A DNA stretch of 48,794 bases, from NCBI GenBank assembly GCA_045635785.1, contig JAZTWJ010000065.1, forward strand, positions 1 to 48,794, read 5' to 3'. Within the stretch, counting starts at the first letter, position 1. The number at the start of each line of letters is the position of its first letter. The DNA is from Flemingiibacterium sp045635785 (lineage in GTDB: Bacteria > Bacillota > Clostridia > Oscillospirales > CAG-272). Of this stretch, positions 1 through 9,029 are shown in pieces. The notes beneath the pieces were generated by a model. The model was not told where the DNA came from. It ran no database searches and worked only from the letters and a program-made list of their open reading frames with translations. A program made the position numbers and the translations under genes.

Positions 1-239
1 GTCAAATCGCCCTCGGGCGTGTCAGGATAATGGCGGTAGAGATAGTCGCTGACGATAATGGAAAGCACCGAGTCTCCAAGAAATTCCAAGCGTTCATTGA
101 ACACCACGCTCTCGCCCTTCGGCTTCATTTCATTGGCAAAGGATGAATGCGTCAGCGCGTCAATAAGAAGCTGCTCGTTTTGATAGGTGTAGCCGATTTT
201 CTCCTGAAACAGCGCGGGAGAAAGCGGAAGCTTTTCCAT
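1..239 (-). CDS. rnc: Ribonuclease III, N-terminal fragment (cut by window edge)
   Basis: RNase III cleaves double-stranded RNA in rRNA processing and mRNA decay. The visible 79 residues contain the family signature NERLEFLGDSVL, which supplies the first acidic metal ligands, preceded by the usual helix with LLIDALTHSSFANE. The rest lies beyond base 1. The ATG at 239 has a purine-rich AAGGA directly against it, which is tight spacing. A TTG at 266, nine codons upstream in frame, has a better placed AAAGGAAG, so the true start is uncertain. It is the last visible gene of the operon, about 110 bases after plsX. The acpP gene often found between plsX and rnc in Bacillota is not there. Confidence 0.93.
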   Translation of the reverse strand, partial: MEKLPLSPALFQEKIGYTYQNEQLLIDALTHSSFANEMKPKGESVVFNERLEFLGDSVLSIIVSDYLYRHYPDTPEGDL

Positions 240-358
240 TCCTTCATACCGTGACTTGCACCGCAAGTCTTCCTTTCTGTGGAATTTTGACCGATTTGTA
301 CGGAAGCCTCTCGGGTTTCAGCCGAGGGAGCCGCAAAATTTTTCTAAACGTCTCCGCT

Positions 359-1369
359 TCAGTCCTGCTTTGTGCTTGTCAAGGCAAGCATCTGCTCGGC
401 AAACTTTGCGGAAACATCGTCCGCCACATACGCCCGCGCCTGACGGATCGCATTCATCACAGCCGTCGCATCGGAGCTTCCGTGCGCCTTAAAGACAGGC
501 TTTTGAATGCCAAGGAAAGGCGCACCGCCGTATTCGCCGGCATCAAAGGATTTTTTCAGCAAGCGGAATTCTCCCTTGATCAGCAGTGCGGACAGTTTGT
601 TTTTCAAATTCTTAAAATACATACCCTTCAGTTTTTGAAGGATAAATTTACTCAACCCTTCAATGGTCTTGAGTACAACATTTCCCGTAAAGCCATCGGT
701 GACCAGCACATCACAGCAGGCAAAGGGAATATCCTTTCCCTCTATATTGCCCACAAAGCGGATGCCCTCGGCGTTTGACAAAAGGTGGTGCGCCTCCTGC
801 ACGATGGGGGTGCCCTTGTGTTCCTCCGTGCCGTTGTTGAGCAGTCCGACGCGCGGCTTTTTGATGCCGAAAACGCGCTCCATATAAACCGAGCCGAGAA
901 CGGCAAACTGCACCATATTCTCTGCCGTAACGACCACATTGGAGCCGGAGTCGACGAGCAACAGCGGCTGTTCCATGGGAAGAACGGTGGCGATCGCCGC
1001 CCGTTTGATGCCCTTCACACAGCGCACCAAAAGCGTGGCGCCCGTCATTAGCGCGCCCGTATTGCCTGCGGAAATGAACGCCTCGCCCTCTCCTGCGGCA
1101 AGGGCACGCAGTCCTACTGCCATGGACGAATTTTTCTTCGACATGACCACCGCCTGCGGCGCATCCTCCATTGTCACCACCTCGGGTGCATCAAGGAAGG
1201 TCATGCGCGACGTCGAAAGCTTCTCCTCCTCACAAAGTGCGCGAAGCTCCGCCTCCCGTCCGACAATGATCAGCTCCACATCTTCAAAACGCTCCAACGC
1301 CATCGCGGCGCCCTTTATCATTGCAAGCGGCGCATGATCGCCGCCCATCGCATCAAGAATCAGCTTCAT
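359..1369 (-). CDS. plsX: Phosphate acyltransferase PlsX
   Basis: PlsX interconverts acyl-ACP and acyl-phosphate, the donor used by PlsY to start phosphatidic acid synthesis. It is a peripheral membrane enzyme. The 336-residue protein opens with the hallmark MKLILDAMGGDHAP and has the glycine-rich core (GNTGALM, GNIEGKDIPFACCDVLVTDGFTGN) typical of the family, at normal length. Its ATG lies 17 bases inside the end of trmFO, so translation is probably coupled. FakA and FakB, which feed acyl-phosphate into the same step, are encoded at 40.6-43.2 kb. Confidence 0.96.
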   Translation of the reverse strand: MKLILDAMGGDHAPLAMIKGAAMALERFEDVELIIVGREAELRALCEEEKLSTSRMTFLDAPEVVTMEDAPQAVVMSKKNSSMAVGLRALAAGEGEAFISAGNTGALMTGATLLVRCVKGIKRAAIATVLPMEQPLLLVDSGSNVVVTAENMVQFAVLGSVYMERVFGIKKPRVGLLNNGTEEHKGTPIVQEAHHLLSNAEGIRFVGNIEGKDIPFACCDVLVTDGFTGNVVLKTIEGLSKFILQKLKGMYFKNLKNKLSALLIKGEFRLLKKSFDAGEYGGAPFLGIQKPVFKAHGSSDATAVMNAIRQARAYVADDVSAKFAEQMLALTSTKQD

Positions 1370-2705
1370 CGGTATTGTTCCTCTCTTTTCCCGTCATGGC
1401 ACGAATATATGCGAGTGCTCGCTCGCCCATGGCTTCGCCTCTTGCTTTTTTGCCGCCCTTGATTTTGCGTCCAAGCGGTGCCACCAGACCGAAATTTGCA
1501 TTCATCGGCTGGAAATTGACCACGCCCTCATCGCTGACATAGCAGGCAAGAGATCCGATCACGCTATCGGCAGAGAAATGCACAGGATCCATGCCCAGCG
1601 CCAATCGCGCCGCATTCATGCCCGCCACAAGACCGCTGGATGCGCTTTCCACATAGCCTTCCACGCCCGTCATCTGTCCCGCGAAGAACAGCCCCTTGGT
1701 ATTTCTTAACATATAGGTGTCATCGAGCAGCTTGGGAGAATTCATGAAGGTATTGCGGTGCATCACGCCGTAACGCAGGAATTCCGCGTTCTCAAGTCCG
1801 GGAATCATGCCGAATACCCGCTTCTGTTCGGGAAATTTAAGGTGCGTTTGGAATCCGACCAAATTATACATAGATTTCGCCGCATTTTCCTGCCGCAGCT
1901 GCACGATGGCATAGGCTTCTCTGCCTGTCTGCGGCACCGTAATGCCCACCGGCTTCATCGGACCAAACAACAGTGTATCGTGTCCGCGTTTCGCCATGAC
2001 CTCAACGGGCATGCAGCCCTCGAACACCGTGAGCTGTTCGTTTTTATCAAAATCCTTGAGCTCCGCTTCCTCGGCGGTAATCAGTGCCTCATAGAAACGG
2101 TTGTATTCCTCCTCGGTGAAGGGGCAGTTGATATAGGATGCCTCACCCTTGTCATAGCGAGAGGCGTAAAACGCCTTTGTCATGTCGATGGAATCAAAGC
2201 TGACGATCGGTGCGGCGGCATCGAAAAAGTGCAGATAATCACCGCCGATGCGTCTGCCAATGGCATCCGAAAGCGCCGCTGAGGTGAGCGGGCCTGTGGC
2301 AATAACCGTAATGCCCTCGGGAATTTCGGTAACTTCGCCCTCGATAATCTCAACAAGCGGGTGGCTTCTCAGTTTGTTTGTGATATACTGCGAAAACAGC
2401 TCTCTATCCACCGCCAACGCACTTCCTGCGGGAACCTCCGATGCATACGCCGCCTCGATGATCAAAGAATCAAGAAGGCGCATCTCCTCTTTCAGCACAC
2501 CCACCGCATTGGATAACATGTTGGAGCGCAGGGAATTGGAGCAGACCAGTTCCGCAAAGCCCGCGCTGTGGTGGGCAGGCGAAAGCTTATGCGGCTTCAT
2601 TTCATACAGTCTGACGCGCACGCCGAGTCGGATCGCCTGCCACGCGGCTTCACAACCCGCCAGCCCTGCGCCGACGATGTTGATTACTGCGGATTCATTC
2701 TGCAT
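1353..2705 (-). CDS. trmFO: Methylenetetrahydrofolate-tRNA (uracil-5-)-methyltransferase TrmFO
   Basis: This FAD- and folate-dependent enzyme makes m5U54 in the T-loop of tRNA. The N-terminus carries the FAD-binding Rossmann motif GAGLAGCEAA, followed by LYEMKPHKLSPAHHS, CSNSLRSNML and, near the C-terminus, FFAGQMTGVEGYVESASSGL, all characteristic of the family. I chose the ATG at 2705 (MQNESAV). A TTG at 2717 would add four residues, but the ATG gives the usual family start. The start overlaps the 3' end of topA, and topA-trmFO is a conserved pair in Bacillota. Confidence 0.95.
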   Translation of the reverse strand: MQNESAVINIVGAGLAGCEAAWQAIRLGVRVRLYEMKPHKLSPAHHSAGFAELVCSNSLRSNMLSNAVGVLKEEMRLLDSLIIEAAYASEVPAGSALAVDRELFSQYITNKLRSHPLVEIIEGEVTEIPEGITVIATGPLTSAALSDAIGRRIGGDYLHFFDAAAPIVSFDSIDMTKAFYASRYDKGEASYINCPFTEEEYNRFYEALITAEEAELKDFDKNEQLTVFEGCMPVEVMAKRGHDTLLFGPMKPVGITVPQTGREAYAIVQLRQENAAKSMYNLVGFQTHLKFPEQKRVFGMIPGLENAEFLRYGVMHRNTFMNSPKLLDDTYMLRNTKGLFFAGQMTGVEGYVESASSGLVAGMNAARLALGMDPVHFSADSVIGSLACYVSDEGVVNFQPMNANFGLVAPLGRKIKGGKKARGEAMGERALAYIRAMTGKERNNTDEADS

Positions 2706-4962
2706 CTTCCATCTCAACTTCCCGCTTGTATCCGCAGCCCTCGTGCTTGCAGATGAGCAAATTCTTTCCCTTTTTGCGATAAAGCATATCGCCGCATTCG
2801 GGGCATTTTTCGTTTACCGGCATATCCCACGTGGAAAAGTCGCACGCAGGGTATCTTTCACAGCTATAGAATACCGAACGGTTCTTGCCCTTTTTGACGA
2901 CGACCTGCGCGCCGCACTGCGGACAGCTGACACCGATCTCCTTAACGATTTGCTTGGTGGTTTTGCATTCGGGATAACGGGAGCATGCGTAGAAATTGCC
3001 GTAACGTCCCGTTCTCAGTGCCATGGGACTGCCGCATTTTTCGCAGACCATATCCGTCTGCTCGACTTTTTCCTCTGTGTCGGTTTTTTCGGTCAGCGGC
3101 TTGGTATTCTTACAGGTGGGATAATTCGGGCAAGCGGGAAATTTGCCGTATCTGCCGTTTTTCACCACCATTTTCGCACCGCATTTTTCGCAGATAAGAT
3201 CGGTCTCCTCCACAGGAAGCTCATACTTTGATTTGTCCACCGTCGCTTCCGCATTTTCAAGGCTTGCGGCAAACGCGCCGTAAAAATCACGCAGTACGCC
3301 AAGCATCGTATCCTCGCCGCCCGCAATTTCGTCAAGCTCAGTTTCCATATTGGCGGTGAATTCATAGTCCACGATCATGGGGAAGCTATCCACCATCAGT
3401 CTGGTTGTGATTTCGCCAAGCTCTGTGGGCTTGAGCGATTTGCCCTCGCGCACCACATAGCCGCGGGTGATAATGGTCGTGATAATCGTCGCAAAGGTGC
3501 TGGGACGACCAATGCCGCGCTCTTCCAAAAATTTGACCAGCGATGCCTCGTTATAACGGGGAGGCGGCTCGGTGAAATGCTGGGACGGCTCGGTGATCTC
3601 ATGCTTCAGTACATCGCCCGCCTCGATTTTGGGCAGACGAATGCTCTTTTCGGGCGTATCGGTGTCCGCATTGTTGGGCGCGACGTAATCCTCCGCTTCC
3701 TCGTAAAGCGTCATATAGCCTTGGAATTTGACGGTATAGCCGTTTGATCGGAAGATATAACCGCCCGCTTCAATATCGGCGGTGACGGTATCAAGCTCCG
3801 CCGATGCCATCTGACTTGCCATAAAGCGGTCCCAGATCAGCTTGTACAGACGGTATTGATCGGTGGTGAGCATTTTTTTGATCTTATCCGGCTCAAAGGC
3901 AAGATTTGACGGGCGGATCGCCTCGTGTGCATCCTGCGCGCCGGATTTTGTTTTATAAATGCGGCGTTCCTTCGGGTAGTACTGCTCGCCGTATTTTTCC
4001 AAAATATATGCCTGCGCCGCATCCGCCGCTTCGTCGGCGATGCGCAACGAATCGGTACGCATATAGGTGATCAGACCCTGTACACCGCCGCCCGCGCTGC
4101 CGAGATTGATACCTTCATACAGCTCCTGCGCTACACGCATACTGCGCTGGGATTGGAAGCCGAGTCTGCGGGACGCCTCCTGCTGGAGGGTGGATGTGGT
4201 GAAGGGCGGTGCGGGATTCTTCATGCGGATCGCCTTTTTCACCGATTTGACGATGAACGCCTGATCCTTTACCGCAGAAACGATCTTCATCGTTTCCTCC
4301 TCGGAATGGAGAGCGATCTTTCCATTGCCATCGCCATGGAATTTTGCCTTCACCTTTCCGCGGTTTTTGCATTCCAGCATCACGTCAACGGTCCAGTATT
4401 CCTCGGGATTGAAAGCATTGATTTCATTTTCGCGCTCCACGATGATCCTGGTCGCCACCGACTGCACACGTCCCGCAGAAAGTCCGCTCTTGATAGTTTT
4501 CCACAGAAAAGGACTTAATTTATAACCCACAATGCGGTCAAGAATGCGACGCGCCTGCTGCGAGTTGACAAGACCCATGTCAATCTCGCGCGGCGTTTTC
4601 ATGCCCGCCTTGACCGCTTTTTTTGTAATTTCGTTGAAGGTCACACGGCGGATTTTGTCACTTGGAATATCAAGTGCCTCCGAAAGATGCCATGCGATCG
4701 CTTCTCCCTCGCGGTCCGGGTCGGTCGCGAGGAAAACTTTGTCCGCGTTTTTTGCTTCTTTTTTCAGATCTTTGATCAACGGACCTTTGCCGCGGATGTT
4801 GATATATTTCGCCTTGAAGTCATCCTCAATATCAATGCCGAGCGTACTTTTCGGCAGATCGCGGATATGGCCCGTACAGCCGACAACTTTATAGCCCGAA
4901 CCGAGATAGCTCTTGACGGTACCCGCTTTGGTGGGGGACTCCATAATTACGAGGTTAGCCAT
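2695..4962 (-). CDS. topA: DNA topoisomerase I (type IA)
   Basis: It relaxes negative supercoils by single-strand passage. The 755-residue protein begins with the Toprim domain (VIMESPTKAGTVKSYLG, then DPDREGEAIAWH with the acidic metal ligands). The catalytic tyrosine is Y300 in GLITYMRTDSLRI. The C-terminus holds four zinc ribbons: three of the CxxCG...C-x4/5-C type (CEKCG...CPNYPTC, CEKCG...CSRYPEC, CPQCG...CERYPAC) and a shorter last one (CPECG...CKHEGC). It starts 25 bases after dprA and overlaps trmFO at its end, so it lies mid-operon. Confidence 0.97.
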   Translation of the reverse strand: MANLVIMESPTKAGTVKSYLGSGYKVVGCTGHIRDLPKSTLGIDIEDDFKAKYINIRGKGPLIKDLKKEAKNADKVFLATDPDREGEAIAWHLSEALDIPSDKIRRVTFNEITKKAVKAGMKTPREIDMGLVNSQQARRILDRIVGYKLSPFLWKTIKSGLSAGRVQSVATRIIVERENEINAFNPEEYWTVDVMLECKNRGKVKAKFHGDGNGKIALHSEEETMKIVSAVKDQAFIVKSVKKAIRMKNPAPPFTTSTLQQEASRRLGFQSQRSMRVAQELYEGINLGSAGGGVQGLITYMRTDSLRIADEAADAAQAYILEKYGEQYYPKERRIYKTKSGAQDAHEAIRPSNLAFEPDKIKKMLTTDQYRLYKLIWDRFMASQMASAELDTVTADIEAGGYIFRSNGYTVKFQGYMTLYEEAEDYVAPNNADTDTPEKSIRLPKIEAGDVLKHEITEPSQHFTEPPPRYNEASLVKFLEERGIGRPSTFATIITTIITRGYVVREGKSLKPTELGEITTRLMVDSFPMIVDYEFTANMETELDEIAGGEDTMLGVLRDFYGAFAASLENAEATVDKSKYELPVEETDLICEKCGAKMVVKNGRYGKFPACPNYPTCKNTKPLTEKTDTEEKVEQTDMVCEKCGSPMALRTGRYGNFYACSRYPECKTTKQIVKEIGVSCPQCGAQVVVKKGKNRSVFYSCERYPACDFSTWDMPVNEKCPECGDMLYRKKGKNLLICKHEGCGYKREVEMEDAE

Positions 4963-4987
4963 TTATGATTACTTCTCCTTTTGAAGG

Positions 4988-6352
4988 TTAGATAATTTTT
5001 TTATACAATCCGCCGGGAAGTGCTTCCACGGCTGAATAAAGCTCCAGCATGGTCAGAGATGCCATCACATCCTCTGCGCTGAAACCGCATTGCACGATCT
5101 GATCGGTGGATGCCGCCTTCCCTTCGGGAATGGCACGGAAAATATCCGCTGCCAGCGGATCCAGCTTTGCAAGCACGCGCTCTCTTGCGCTACTGTTTAC
5201 AGTGGGCGGCGAGGATTCCTTCCGCGCCGTTTGCGCTTTTTCGGGTGCTGTCCGCACAGGCTTCAAAACCGCCTGCGCCTTGGGGGGATTTGCGTGGGAT
5301 GCTGTTACTATCGGCATGCCCTGCCGCCGTGGAGAAGGATTCTCCCGATATGTCTTGGACGTTTGCGTAGGTTCGGCGGTAATCGGCACATTTTCGGGTG
5401 CAATGGGCATGCGCGAATTGTATTCATAGCGGCGGTATTTGTCGCTTTCGATAATGCGGTCGATCTGCCGAAGATCAAAGCGATCGGCAAAATCCTCCAG
5501 CACATCCTCGCTGCGCATGACCAGCTTTGCGCCGTCTCTGATCAGAATGTTCGTGCCCATACTGTTGGGCGAGCCCACATTTCCGGGAACCGCATAAACC
5601 TTTCTGCGCTGATCCGCCGCATGCTGTGCCGTGATGAGCGCGCCGCTTTTGACGCCCGCCTCCACCACGATCAGCGCATCGCAAAGACCGCTGATGATGC
5701 GGTTTCGAATTGGGAAGTTTTTGCCAACGGGCGGTGTATTCGGCGGAAATTCGCTGATCACCATGCCGTTTGCGGCGATGCGATCAAGCATCTCTGCATG
5801 CTCGGACGGATAGGGAACGTTCACGCCCGAACCAAGCACCGCTACCGTGGGAGATTCAAAAAAGAGCGCGGTGTTATTTGCCGAAGCATCAATACCGTAT
5901 GCGGCGCCGCTAATGATGATCGCACCGTATCCTATGAGCTGGCGCGCCAGCGTAAAGGTCATATGCTTGCCATACTCCGACATATCGCGGGTACCGACGA
6001 TGCTGACGCAAAAACGCTCGTTCAAATCGGCAATATTGCCTCTGAGGTACAGAACAACGGGTTTATTGTAGAGGCTATGCAAACGTGCGGGATATTCGGG
6101 ATGTGCCACGCTGATGACACGAATCCCCTGTGCAAAGCATTCTTCCAGCACCCTCTCCGCAGCGGTCAGATCCCGATCTTCCAGACGATGCAGATAGGGC
6201 TTTGAGCATTCGCTCACCGCGGCAAGCTGTTCGGATGATGCTTCCCAGATCTCCTTTGCACCGCCCGGAAAATATTGCAGCAATTTGATCGCCTCTGCGC
6301 TGCCGCAGCCGCTTTTGAGTGACAGCCATACCCAATAGATAATCTCGTTCAT
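4988..6352 (-). CDS. dprA: DNA-processing protein DprA
   Basis: DprA (Smf) loads RecA onto incoming single-stranded DNA during natural transformation. The 454-residue protein has an N-terminal helical region, then the Rossmann-like core with GTRDMSEYGK, IISGAAYGIDASAN, VLGSGVNVPYPSEH, FPIRNRIISGLCDALIVVEA and SGALITAQHAADQ, all family hallmarks. A low-complexity Pro/Thr/Lys linker (about residues 320-385) precedes a C-terminal winged-helix domain. The start has AAAGGAA about 10 bases upstream. It is first in the dprA-topA-trmFO-plsX-rnc operon behind a good promoter. Confidence 0.95.
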   Translation of the reverse strand: MNEIIYWVWLSLKSGCGSAEAIKLLQYFPGGAKEIWEASSEQLAAVSECSKPYLHRLEDRDLTAAERVLEECFAQGIRVISVAHPEYPARLHSLYNKPVVLYLRGNIADLNERFCVSIVGTRDMSEYGKHMTFTLARQLIGYGAIIISGAAYGIDASANNTALFFESPTVAVLGSGVNVPYPSEHAEMLDRIAANGMVISEFPPNTPPVGKNFPIRNRIISGLCDALIVVEAGVKSGALITAQHAADQRRKVYAVPGNVGSPNSMGTNILIRDGAKLVMRSEDVLEDFADRFDLRQIDRIIESDKYRRYEYNSRMPIAPENVPITAEPTQTSKTYRENPSPRRQGMPIVTASHANPPKAQAVLKPVRTAPEKAQTARKESSPPTVNSSARERVLAKLDPLAADIFRAIPEGKAASTDQIVQCGFSAEDVMASLTMLELYSAVEALPGGLYKKII

Positions 6353-6415
6353 CGCCGCCCGATTCCTTTCCGCCGCAGAGCGGCAAAGCGTCCCTGATTT
6401 TTGCTCTTACAAAAT

Positions 6416-6444
6416 AGTATACCGCACCTTGTCGAAAATTTCAA
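6416..6444 (-). promoter_or_regulatory. Sigma-A type promoter for the dprA operon
   Basis: On the minus strand TTGAAA (6444-6439) is followed by 17 bases and TATACT (6421-6416). The predicted start near 6409 leaves a leader of about 57 bases containing a small CCGC/GCGG hairpin. Confidence 0.8.
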
Positions 6445-6522
6445 GTGTTTTTCCGATGAATTTGAAAATTTTCTTTTAATAATGAAGATTTTTTGCAAGA
6501 TGAGCAAATTTCCACCGAAAAA

Positions 6523-6550
6523 GCCAAGCCGTCACGCGGGGGGTGACGGC
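6523..6550 (-). terminator. Rho-independent terminator after rqcH
   Basis: An eight-pair stem (GCCGTCAC with GTGACGGC, 6528-6535 and 6543-6550) follows the rqcH stop and, on the minus strand, leads into TTGGCTTTTT. It separates the 6.6-9.9 kb operon from the dprA promoter. Confidence 0.8.
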
Positions 6551-6560
6551 TGATCTTCCT

Positions 6561-8315
6561 TTATTTTTGTTTGAGTGAAAGTACCAATTTTTCATTTGGT
6601 GTTACATAGGCGGTGTAGTTGGTGGAATAGGTGACAAAGCCGGGCTTGGAGCCGTTCGGCTTGCGAATGTTGCGGACCAGCGTATAATCCACCGCTACAT
6701 TCGCTCCCTCCGCCGCCTTGGAATAATACGCCGCAATGGTCGCCGCCTCGGTGAAATCCCGATCGGATGGCTCCTCGCCCTCCGTAAACAGCACGCAATG
6801 GGAGCCGGGCTGATTTTTGACATGGAACCAATAATCCTGCTTCGATGCAAGACGGGTGGTTAGATGATCGTTCTGATGATTGTTTTTTCCCACCAAGATC
6901 CGAAGCCCATCGGTGGTCTTGAATTCCATCAGCTTGGGAGACGACAGCTTCTTGGCGGAATAATTCTTCATGCGGGATGCATAGCCCGAACGGTACAGCT
7001 CATCGCGGATCTCGAGAATGTCGCTCTCCGTCTCCGCGCGCGTCAGCGAATCAAACACCGTATAAATATAGGCAAGCTCCGTCTCGCCGATCTTCAACTG
7101 CTTTGCCAGCTCCACCTCGGCGGTTTTCGATTTGGTATATTTTTTGTAATAGCGCTGGGCGTTCTGTTGGGGTGACAAGCGCTTATCGAGGGGAATGCGG
7201 ATCTCGGGACAGCTCTCCTCGTAATAATTTTCCAGCACCGCTTCCTCCATGCCGCGGGACAAACGGTAGATGTTTCCCGTAATAAGATCGCCCCAAAGCT
7301 TGTATTTTTCCTTACCCGCGCAAGCGGCAAGGTCCTGCTTCTGCAAAGCCAGCTTGCGTTGCAGACGGCTTTCCGCGTTGGTGAGCAAACGGAAAATATC
7401 CGATGTTCTCTGACGGATGCGCTCCGCGCGATCGCGTCTGCCAAAATATTCGTCAAGCAGCACGCCAAAACTGTCCACTCGCCTCGTTTCAAAGGGAGCA
7501 CCGTATTCAAGCGGCTTGAAAAAGCAGTATTCAATCGGCTTTTCGCTCGCGTCCGTCACCAGCCAAGGCTCGCATTTTCCATCAAGCAGGCATGTGCGCA
7601 CAAAGCCAATGGCGCTCCACATGGCATCCGCCGTGCACGCCGACAAAAGGGCATCCGACGCGCCGCCGGAACGGTATGCGATTTCTCTTGCCACCAGTGC
7701 GGCAAAGCCATAGAAGCTGCTTAAAATAAACTTATCTGCGGGCATATCCGGTGCCGCCTTGGCGTAGCTCTCGCGGAATTGCTCCTCGGTGGCGGTGATG
7801 GGCGAGAGCTTTTTCTGCTCCGGCGGAAGCTCATAGGGGAAGCCGGGCAAAATCTGTCTGACATTGCTCGTCGCAAGATCGATCACGCGCAGGGCGCTGA
7901 CCACCTTTTTCTCATGGTTGAGCAGAATAATGTTGCTGTATTTTCCCATCGTCTCGGTGACGATGTATTTGGTGGTTGCAAAGCCCATCTCATCATAGCA
8001 ATCGAAGGCAAATTCCACCGCCCGTTCAAATCCCAGCTGGGTGATCGCCGCAACTCTGGCACCGGTCAGATGCTTGCGAAGCAACATACAAAACATGGGC
8101 GCCGCCATGGGATTTTCCTTCACCGCGGAGGTGATGTTGAAATGTGGATTGTTGGATCCGGAATTGAGCGAAAGGCGCATATTCTCCCGTCCAAGATGCA
8201 AAAGAAATACGATCTCGTCCTTCTCCGGCTGTGTCACCTTTTCCACGCGCGCGCCTTTTATGCGCTCGTTCAGCTCATACACAATAGCGGAAACCATTCC
8301 CGCATCAAATGCCAT
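6561..8315 (-). CDS. rqcH: Ribosome quality control factor RqcH (NFACT family)
   Basis: RqcH binds stalled 50S-peptidyl-tRNA complexes and recruits tRNA-Ala to add C-terminal alanine tails as a degradation signal. The 584-residue protein has the NFACT-N domain at the start (MAFDAGMVSAIVYELN), the block PMFCMLLRKHLTGA, a long coiled-coil middle (about residues 290-430), and the C-terminal NFACT-R domain with DYWFHVKNQPGSHCVLF. The Asp-Arg pair described in the NFACT-N domain appears here as Glu-Arg (QLGFERAVEF). GGGAG lies six bases before the ATG. It is the last gene of a three-gene operon. Older annotations call this family fibronectin-binding protein A. Confidence 0.93.
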   Translation of the reverse strand: MAFDAGMVSAIVYELNERIKGARVEKVTQPEKDEIVFLLHLGRENMRLSLNSGSNNPHFNITSAVKENPMAAPMFCMLLRKHLTGARVAAITQLGFERAVEFAFDCYDEMGFATTKYIVTETMGKYSNIILLNHEKKVVSALRVIDLATSNVRQILPGFPYELPPEQKKLSPITATEEQFRESYAKAAPDMPADKFILSSFYGFAALVAREIAYRSGGASDALLSACTADAMWSAIGFVRTCLLDGKCEPWLVTDASEKPIEYCFFKPLEYGAPFETRRVDSFGVLLDEYFGRRDRAERIRQRTSDIFRLLTNAESRLQRKLALQKQDLAACAGKEKYKLWGDLITGNIYRLSRGMEEAVLENYYEESCPEIRIPLDKRLSPQQNAQRYYKKYTKSKTAEVELAKQLKIGETELAYIYTVFDSLTRAETESDILEIRDELYRSGYASRMKNYSAKKLSSPKLMEFKTTDGLRILVGKNNHQNDHLTTRLASKQDYWFHVKNQPGSHCVLFTEGEEPSDRDFTEAATIAAYYSKAAEGANVAVDYTLVRNIRKPNGSKPGFVTYSTNYTAYVTPNEKLVLSLKQK

Positions 8316-8327
8316 ACATATCTCCCA

Positions 8328-9020
8328 TCAGTCGGCTGTCACGCCGACAAGATAATAATTTTTTGCGTAGATCTCGCCGCCAAGCTTCTTTGCCAGCGCC
8401 ATGGATGCGGCGTTTTTTGACGCACATTCGTATAGGGGCTGTGCGCCCATTTTTGCAAGTGCGGCGGTGAGAGCCGCCACATTGGAGCTTCCATAGCCGT
8501 GCCCCGCATAATCAGACACCGTCTCCACGCCGATCTCGATGTAGGTATCCTCCACATCTTCATCCACAGGCGAATTGGTGCATGCGGCGGAGACGATCAT
8601 TCCGTCCATCACCGTGGCAAAGCAGAGATGCCCCTGAGATGTCATGGTGTCAATATCATATTCGGTGAGATTTTCAAGCGCGCCCACGCCGTCAAGACGG
8701 ACGGTCGTCGGCAGCACGGCAGTCGATTCTGCAGGCTTCAAAAGGTAGCTTATAAAATAATCCTCCGATTCCTCGCAAACCTCAAAGCCGTTTTCGCTCA
8801 AAAATGCCCCGAAGGTCTTTTTTGCCCATGCAATGGCTTCATCGGAAAACATCGCATACTCGAACCGATCGAAAAACGCTTCCGCCAGCGGCATCAGCGA
8901 AGGATACACGCGGATCTCCGGCTCCTCGGTATCGGGATAAACGGCAAAGGAAAAGGGGATTGCCATAAAGGCTTCCCCATTCAAGACGAGCGCCTCATCT
9001 TCATGCTGTTTGTAGATCAT
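8328..9020 (-). CDS. GNAT-family N-acetyltransferase (substrate unknown)
   Basis: The C-terminal half has a GNAT fold signature: YIEIGVETVSDYAGHGYGSSN supplies the acetyl-CoA pyrophosphate loop (an R/Q-x-x-G-x-G/A variant read here as GHGYGS), followed by the helix and the CASKNAASMALAKKLGG segment typical of motif B. The N-terminal 110 residues are acidic and match nothing I recognise. AGGAG lies six bases before the ATG. It sits 9 bases after the preceding membrane protein gene and 12 bases before rqcH, so the three are probably co-transcribed. The acceptor substrate cannot be deduced. Confidence 0.8.
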   Translation of the reverse strand: MIYKQHEDEALVLNGEAFMAIPFSFAVYPDTEEPEIRVYPSLMPLAEAFFDRFEYAMFSDEAIAWAKKTFGAFLSENGFEVCEESEDYFISYLLKPAESTAVLPTTVRLDGVGALENLTEYDIDTMTSQGHLCFATVMDGMIVSAACTNSPVDEDVEDTYIEIGVETVSDYAGHGYGSSNVAALTAALAKMGAQPLYECASKNAASMALAKKLGGEIYAKNYYLVGVTAD

Positions 9021-9029
9021 CGGCTTCTC

